Assembly (NCBI GenBank): GCA_964360835.1
Contig: CAYHYG010000037.1
Location: forward strand, 1-8,142
Direction of reading: 5' to 3'
Source: CAYHYG01 sp964360835
GTDB lineage: Bacteria > Patescibacteriota > Patescibacteriia > UBA1558 > 2-01-FULL-52-15
Length of the DNA: 8,142 nt
The first letter of the stretch is position 1. Each line of letters starts with the position of its first letter. A model generated the notes under the pieces. That model did no database searches and was not told where the DNA came from. It saw nothing but the letters and a program-made list of their open reading frames with translations. Made by a program: the position numbers and the translations under genes. Positions 4,927 through 8,142 of this stretch are shown piece after piece.

Positions 4927-5895
4927 TTACTTTTTCTTATTGCTGCTACCACGCTGTTTATTACTTTGCTTCGGTTGAATTTTTGGAATTTTTTTGATTA
5001 TATAAGCAGCTTCTTCCGCCTCTATCTGCGCCCGGCGATATTCCTGATTACTTTTTTCCAAGTCCCCCTGCTTAAATGATTCATCAGCCTCTTGAATTCT
5101 TTTCGCAGCACGTTCTAGTGATTCGGTGGCTTTGTCGAGAAGAGGATTCACGTCACTTCCGGCGGCAATTGCACCTTGTCTGGCAGTGACATCAACGACC
5201 TGTTGTAGAGCTTTGGCTTTCCGCTTTTCGATAAAGCCGTTGTCTATCTTGATGACGGATTTTTGGTCTGTCTCTTTGTCAGAGCTATCAGGACTGACGC
5301 TAATCGAACTGAGTGATCCAAAATAGCTTTCATGATCTTTGTCAGATTTACTGCTTTGTTCGTGGAAGCTGTCGATGATTGAAGTCTCCCCATGGATGAG
5401 TCCTTGAAGTTGTATGTCCATATCATCTAAAAGCTCGCTACTGTCAGCATCGTTGAATTTTCCAGCTGCCCTTTGTAGACGAGCTTTAGTTTGTTCAATT
5501 GATGCCAGCAACTCTGCCTCGGCTTTGCCATCAAGTCGGTCATCATAGATCAACTTTCTAGCTTCTTCTAATCTTTTGTTGGTAAGTTCGATCTCCCAGC
5601 TCAATTTTGTTTCAGGAGAGGTTTTGAGCAGTTGCCTCAGGGGCTCAGTTATTTGTATTTTTATTGGATACAGAGCATCGCCAGGTAGACTGATCTCTGC
5701 CGCATAGCTGACACTACCTAGACCGCTTAAGACAACCAGAAGGCTCAAAGCGGATAGAGCTGGTCTAAAAATGAAGAGACCAAAATGAGCCGGACTTTTG
5801 ACGGCGGCATGCTCCCGCATATATATTTGGAGTTGATGCTTTTGTGCTGAACGCTCTTCCTGGGATAGGCGTAATTCCTGAAATTTACGATTCAT
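4927..5895 (-). CDS. DUF5667-type membrane protein, likely anti-sigma factor
   Basis: A 322-residue protein with a cytoplasmic N-terminus (1-44, containing the helical stretch LRLSQEERSAQKHQLQIYMR), one membrane segment (about 46-66) and a large outside domain. The motif AEISLPGDALYPIKI (66-80) just after the membrane is the hallmark of DUF5667. Two long charged helical regions follow (about 95-165 and 230-305, rich in Glu/Lys/Ala, coiled-coil-like) around a Ser/Asp-rich linker (about 180-215), and a basic Ser/Asn/Lys tail ends the protein. The ATG lies inside the last codons of the sigma-factor gene (11-base overlap); AAGGAA is 17 bases away, so translation probably depends on coupling. DUF5667 genes often sit next to ECF sigma factors, and here the topology suits an anti-sigma factor that holds the sigma factor at the membrane and releases it on an outside signal. 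That role is inferred. Confidence 0.8.
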   Translation of the reverse strand: MNRKFQELRLSQEERSAQKHQLQIYMREHAAVKSPAHFGLFIFRPALSALSLLVVLSGLGSVSYAAEISLPGDALYPIKIQITEPLRQLLKTSPETKLSWEIELTNKRLEEARKLIYDDRLDGKAEAELLASIEQTKARLQRAAGKFNDADSSELLDDMDIQLQGLIHGETSIIDSFHEQSSKSDKDHESYFGSLSSISVSPDSSDKETDQKSVIKIDNGFIEKRKAKALQQVVDVTARQGAIAAGSDVNPLLDKATESLERAAKRIQEADESFKQGDLEKSNQEYRRAQIEAEEAAYIIKKIPKIQPKQSNKQRGSSNKKK

Positions 5896-6400
5896 AGTTA
5901 TTTGGCATAATCTTCCTTAGTTGCTGTAAAGCTCGGTGAATCCTGACAGAGACAACATTTGGACTTTGATCAATAATTTCTGCAATTTCTTTGGGTTTGT
6001 AACCCTCGATAAATCTAAGATGTAGCAAGCTACGATGATCATCATCAAGTCGTTGCAGATGATTTTCCAGCTCCTGCCAGCTGACAGTCTTCAATATCTG
6101 CTCGGCACCATCGGTCGGTATGTCATGGCCCTGCTCACTCATTTCCTCGATAGAAGATATCGGTTTGCGAGCTCGGACATGGTCGATAATAAGGTTAGTG
6201 GCTATACGATAGAGCAAGGCTCTGAGGTTTCTGACTTCGTTGCCTTTGGCCATATAGTCCCAAGCTTTACAGTAGGTTTCCTGGACTAGATCCTTGGCTA
6301 ACTCACGGTCATATAGTCGAAAATAACAATGCCGAAATAAGCTGTCGGCGTACTGATCATAGGCGTGGAGAAAGCCTTTTTCCTGCCTAGTCATTGGCAT
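5885..6400 (-). CDS. ECF-type RNA polymerase sigma factor (sigma-70 family)
   Basis: A 171-residue sigma factor with only regions 2 and 4, as in the ECF group. Region 2 starts at FLHAYDQYADSLFRHCYFRL and includes the core-binding DLVQETYCKAWDYM and the -10 recognition helix RALLYRIATNLIIDHVRARK. Region 4 is the helix-turn-helix LRFIEGYKPKEIAEIIDQSP followed by VSVRIHRALQQLRKIM. It would direct polymerase to a small regulon; targets cannot be told from here. The start is uncertain: ATG at 6400 (MPMTRQEKGF) or ATG at 6394 are preferred because homologues begin close to this point and because a promoter (TTGACT at 6451-6446) would sit inside the longer frame that starts with TTG at 6451. None has a clear Shine-Dalgarno. 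Ends TAA inside the DUF5667 gene. Confidence 0.88.
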   Translation of the reverse strand: MPMTRQEKGFLHAYDQYADSLFRHCYFRLYDRELAKDLVQETYCKAWDYMAKGNEVRNLRALLYRIATNLIIDHVRARKPISSIEEMSEQGHDIPTDGAEQILKTVSWQELENHLQRLDDDHRSLLHLRFIEGYKPKEIAEIIDQSPNVVSVRIHRALQQLRKIMPNNYES

Positions 6401-6422
6401 ATGAGACGTTAAACATAGGTAA

Positions 6423-6451
6423 CTCTTACCGTTTATTGGGACAGGAGTCAA
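6423..6451 (-). promoter_or_regulatory. Candidate promoter of the sigma/DUF5667 operon
   Basis: On the minus strand TTGACT (6451-6446), 17 bases, then TAAGAG (6428-6423). The -35 is 5/6, the -10 only 3/6. It begins one base past the upstream terminator. Transcription would start about 16-18 bases before ATG 6400. I saw no ECF-style GGAAC/GTC autoregulatory motif. Confidence 0.4.
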
Positions 6452-6452
6452 T

Positions 6453-6486
6453 ACAAAAGCCAGCTATCTATAAGGATGGCTGGCTT
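6453..6486 (-). terminator. Terminator of the membrane-anchored protein gene
   Basis: AAGCCAGC (6457-6464) pairs perfectly with GCTGGCTT (6479-6486) around a 14-base loop; on the minus strand the run TTTTG follows. It lies 11 bases past the TAG stop of the 6497-7789 gene and directly before the sigma-factor promoter. The T tract is short, so read-through is possible. Confidence 0.65.
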
Positions 6487-6496
6487 ATACGAAGAT

Positions 6497-7789
6497 CTAG
6501 AAATTGTCGCTTTTTCCTGGTCCTAGTGGGTTATAACCATTTTCAATTTCATCATTGTCGCTGAAGCCATCATCGTCAGTATCGGCTTTCAAGGGGTCAG
6601 TACCAAAAATTTCTTCCATAGCGTCAGGTAATCCATCCTGGTCAGAGTCCGTTGGGAATTCTAGGTCGCTGCCCGGCAAGGCTTCCAGTGAGGACGTAGC
6701 TGGTGCAAACTGCTGCTCAAAAATTCTAGTCACTTCGTCTACGGTTAGACTTGATTCTGGAGCGACAATATCAATATTTTCATTGTGTCTACCGGAGGAC
6801 ATGGTGGTAGTGATAGAGACTGTCCCCATTTCATCAGCCATACTTATGCTCAGAAGTACTTTAGAAAAATAAAATGTTTTTTTGTTGATCCATACTTCCC
6901 AGTTAGTAAATGTGATCTTGTCTAGAATCTTGCCAAGCTCTGCTTTGCTCTCCTCTGTTATATTTTTGTAATCATCACTAGTCTCGCCTAAAATGGGAAT
7001 GACTTCCAAAATGAGCTGTTTTAGATTTTCTTTGTTGAAGTTCAACTGATAGTGATAGGTCATTTCGCCATTGAGATTTTCATCGCCCAATGATTTGGCG
7101 AAGGAGGCTAGTGGATATTTTTGGGTCAGAGCCTCGATGCGGGTATTCTGATCTTCTGTCAGGGTGTCGGTGAATATTTCCTCACCATTGGGGAGATCTT
7201 TTGATTCAACTCGTATCCACTGATTACGTATTGGGGTGAGATCAAAAAAAGGAAATTCGGGATACCGGCGTAGACGGAAAAAGAATGTTTTGTCGGCCAC
7301 CAAGATATCTCCCTCAACTCGTCCGAAGGGTATTTCATCAGAACTCAGGCCGAGACTCAGATTCATCTCAGGATTGGTCACATCCTTGGAATTTACTTCG
7401 CCGTTGATATCTATAGTTAGACTTTTGGGGATTGGGAATGGGCTGGATTCATCCGCCAAAGCATTGGTCGGCTGATAGGCTATCGTTATCGAGCCGTCAA
7501 AAGACTCAGATTCGATCAAGGCAAAATTTTTCAGCGCCTTAGCTAGTACCGTTTCTGGTGACGGAAAATAGTAAGTATAGGCCCAGGCACCCCCGCCCAT
7601 TAAACCTATTAGTCCAACTATTAGGACTATCAGTAATGGCCAACGAGATCGTTTTTTGATTGTGGGGGATGGTGGCAAATCATTTGGAAGATGATAATCA
7701 GCGGTAATGGCTTTGTCGGTGGACTGGGCCTGACTGACAGTTGGGTTAGCCTGGGTCAGGTTTTGTTGGCTGTTGGAGGTTTCAAACAT
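6497..7789 (-). CDS. Membrane-anchored exported protein with thrombospondin type 3-like Ca2+ loops
   Basis: A 430-residue protein that I cannot assign to a named family over its middle. The first 49 residues are a disordered Gln/Ser/Thr/Pro-rich cytoplasmic tail ending in KKRSR; residues 50-72 (WPLLIVLIVGLIGLMGGGAW) form a single membrane anchor, so the rest should face outside. The body (about 80-365) alternates beta-strand-like and acidic segments and lacks Cys. The C-terminus (about 379-420) has two DxDxDG calcium loops, TDSDQDGLPDAMEEIFGTDP and DTDDDGFSDNDEIENG, the pattern of thrombospondin type 3 repeats, and ends NPLGPGKSDNF, typical of CPR surface proteins. A structural or adhesive role at the surface is likely but not shown. 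ATG at 7789 has no Shine-Dalgarno. It is transcribed separately from the sigma operon, although the same direction leaves mild read-through possible. Confidence 0.85.
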   Translation of the reverse strand: MFETSNSQQNLTQANPTVSQAQSTDKAITADYHLPNDLPPSPTIKKRSRWPLLIVLIVGLIGLMGGGAWAYTYYFPSPETVLAKALKNFALIESESFDGSITIAYQPTNALADESSPFPIPKSLTIDINGEVNSKDVTNPEMNLSLGLSSDEIPFGRVEGDILVADKTFFFRLRRYPEFPFFDLTPIRNQWIRVESKDLPNGEEIFTDTLTEDQNTRIEALTQKYPLASFAKSLGDENLNGEMTYHYQLNFNKENLKQLILEVIPILGETSDDYKNITEESKAELGKILDKITFTNWEVWINKKTFYFSKVLLSISMADEMGTVSITTTMSSGRHNENIDIVAPESSLTVDEVTRIFEQQFAPATSSLEALPGSDLEFPTDSDQDGLPDAMEEIFGTDPLKADTDDDGFSDNDEIENGYNPLGPGKSDNF

Positions 7790-7815
7790 ATAAAATATGA
7801 ATTATTACGACCTTA

Positions 7816-7824
7816 AGTATAACA
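7816..7824 (-). promoter_or_regulatory. Extended -10 promoter of the membrane-anchored protein gene
   Basis: On the minus strand TGT followed by TATACT (7821-7816), 5/6 to TATAAT with the TGN extension. The -35 position falls in the stem of the adjoining terminator (CGGCCT) and does not match. The start would be near 7809, about 20 bases before the ATG. Confidence 0.45.
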
Positions 7825-7825
7825 T

Positions 7826-7850
7826 AAAAACGGCCAATAGGCCGATTTTT
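7826..7850. terminator. Bidirectional terminator
   Basis: CGGCC (7831-7835), loop AATA, GGCCG (7840-7844), flanked by five A on the left and five T on the right, so it can work on either strand. On the minus strand it would end transcripts coming from the tRNA gene at the right edge, immediately before the promoter of the membrane-anchored protein gene. Confidence 0.7.
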
Positions 7851-7896
7851 ATCTGTCGATTTTGGGACAGTAGTTGATTATTCAGCGTTGTCCTTG

Positions 7897-7912
7897 GACT
7901 CACTGCGTTCGC
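7897..7912 (+). repeat. Direct repeat GACTCACTGCGTTCGC, first copy
   Basis: These 16 bases are identical to 8082-8097, which lie inside repeat copy 4. Here they sit directly upstream of copy 2, so a partial copy 4-type element seems to be fused to copy 2. Confidence 0.75.
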
Positions 7913-7952
7913 CCCTTCGGCTTCGCCACATATGACGTGGCTTCGCTCAGGG
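7913..7952 (-). repeat. Structured palindromic repeat, copy 2
   Basis: Read on the minus strand: arm CCCTGAGC, GAA, central stem GCCAC/GTGGC with a 7-base loop, GAA, then GCCGAAGGG. The layout equals copy 1 at 59-94: outer CCCT/AGGG, facing GA/GA, a G-C and C-G pair with one bulged base in the right arm, a second purine internal loop, and a central stem whose sequence differs but still pairs. Confidence 0.75.
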
Positions 7953-8022
7953 ACTACGTTCAGGGTACCCGATTTAGAATTGCGAATGTCCCTCGACTTC
8001 GACCCGATTAACGGGTTTTCGC

Positions 8023-8044
8023 CCCTTCGGCCTCGAGCTCAGGG
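8023..8044 (-). repeat. Structured palindromic repeat, copy 3 (short)
   Basis: On the minus strand CCCTGAGC, then TCGAG as the apical loop, then GCCGAAGGG. It keeps both arms and lacks the central stem, giving the minimal 22-base form. Confidence 0.65.
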
Positions 8045-8075
8045 CCGAGAGGTCGGGACACTTTTCAGTATGATG

Positions 8076-8102
8076 CCCTTCGACTCACTGCGTTCGCTCA
8101 GG
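8076..8102 (-). repeat. Structured palindromic repeat, copy 4
   Basis: On the minus strand CCTGAGC, GAA, CGCAGT, GA, GTCGAAGGG. Arms and both purine internal loops are kept; the centre is a six-base loop rather than a stem. Contains the second copy of the 16-base direct repeat (8082-8097). Confidence 0.65.
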
Positions 8103-8103
8103 A

Positions 8104-8122
8104 CATCCGCCCTGGGCGGATG
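8104..8122 (-). repeat. GC-rich hairpin abutting the tRNA 3' end
   Basis: CATCCGCC (8104-8111), loop CTG, GGCGGATG (8115-8122), a perfect 8-bp stem. On the minus strand its 5' arm begins with the CA of the tRNA's encoded CCA. No T tract follows, so it may be a processing or 3'-end signal rather than a classic terminator. Confidence 0.55.
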
Positions 8123-8142
8123 GTGGGCGCACAAGGATTCGA
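8121..8142 (-). tRNA. tRNA 3' end (partial, runs off the window)
   Basis: On the minus strand the last 22 bases read as the T loop (TCGAAT...), the 3' half of the T stem (CCTTG), the acceptor 3' strand TGCGCCC, discriminator A and encoded CCA. The distances fit standard numbering exactly (positions 55-76), predicting a 5' acceptor strand GGGCGCA outside the window. The anticodon is not present, so the amino acid is unknown. Confidence 0.85.

Larger units (their letters stand above)
7851..8103. other. Gene-free interval filled with palindromes
   Basis: No open frame with a plausible start is seen here. The interval holds three copies of the CCCTGAGC...GYCGAAGGG element, a 16-base direct repeat (7897-7912 and 8082-8097), and a nested hairpin: TGTCCC/GGGACA (7987-7992, 8055-8060) closing a region with ACCCG/CGGGT (8002-8006, 8012-8016). 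It separates the tRNA gene from the membrane protein gene. Confidence 0.7.

Noticed and set aside
5885..6451. Longer sigma-factor frame starting with TTG at 6451
   Set aside because: The extra 17 residues (TPVPINGKSYLCLTSH) do not look like an ECF N-terminus and overlap the TTGACT promoter element; ATG 6400 is preferred but not proven.
7890..8103. Possible CRISPR array from repeated GACTCACTGCGTTCGC and CCCTTCG segments
   Set aside because: Copies are not regularly spaced, the repeats are palindromes of variable length in the REP style, there are no unique spacers of constant size, and no cas gene is present.

Overview
The window looks like a chromosomal segment of an uncultivated bacterium, probably of the Candidate Phyla Radiation (Patescibacteria). 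This is inferred from gene content: an endonuclease Q-type PHP nuclease, an ECF sigma factor coupled to a DUF5667-type membrane protein, a membrane-anchored protein ending in thrombospondin type 3-like calcium loops, a tiny Lys/Arg/Ala histone-like protein, and dispersed CCCTGAGC...GAAGGG palindromes. All three stop codons end plausible genes (TGA ends the 2830-3135 gene, TAG ends the 6497-7789 gene), so nothing suggests a recoded stop. No database search was possible; family names are from recognition of motifs.

Layout. 1-207: non-coding palindromes. 208-844: a broken gene (two or three frameshifts plus one internal TAG). 965-2812 (+): glmS, making glucosamine-6-phosphate for cell-envelope synthesis, with an unusual Ser-to-Arg change in its sugar-phosphate loop. 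2830-3135 (-): a small unknown gene with a GTG start and a perfect Shine-Dalgarno; its terminator overlaps its last codons. 3240-4490 (+): endonuclease Q-like repair nuclease, divergent from the small gene. 4616-4720 (-): a 34-residue histone-like gene, convergent with the nuclease and separated from it by a long hairpin. 4927-6400 (-): a two-gene sigma factor/DUF5667 operon with an 11-base overlap. 6497-7789 (-): a membrane-anchored exported protein. 7790-8142: terminator, a cluster of structured palindromes, and the 3' end of a tRNA gene running off the edge.

Only the sigma/DUF5667 pair is a clear operon. Elsewhere genes are separately transcribed, and on the minus strand an intrinsic terminator repeatedly abuts the next promoter (near 4875, 6453 and 7826). 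The window is mainly ordinary housekeeping and cell-surface genes. The points most worth checking are the histone-like minigene, the palindrome family with conserved G.A internal loops, and the GlmS loop substitution. I did not find a defence system, CRISPR array or mobile element.
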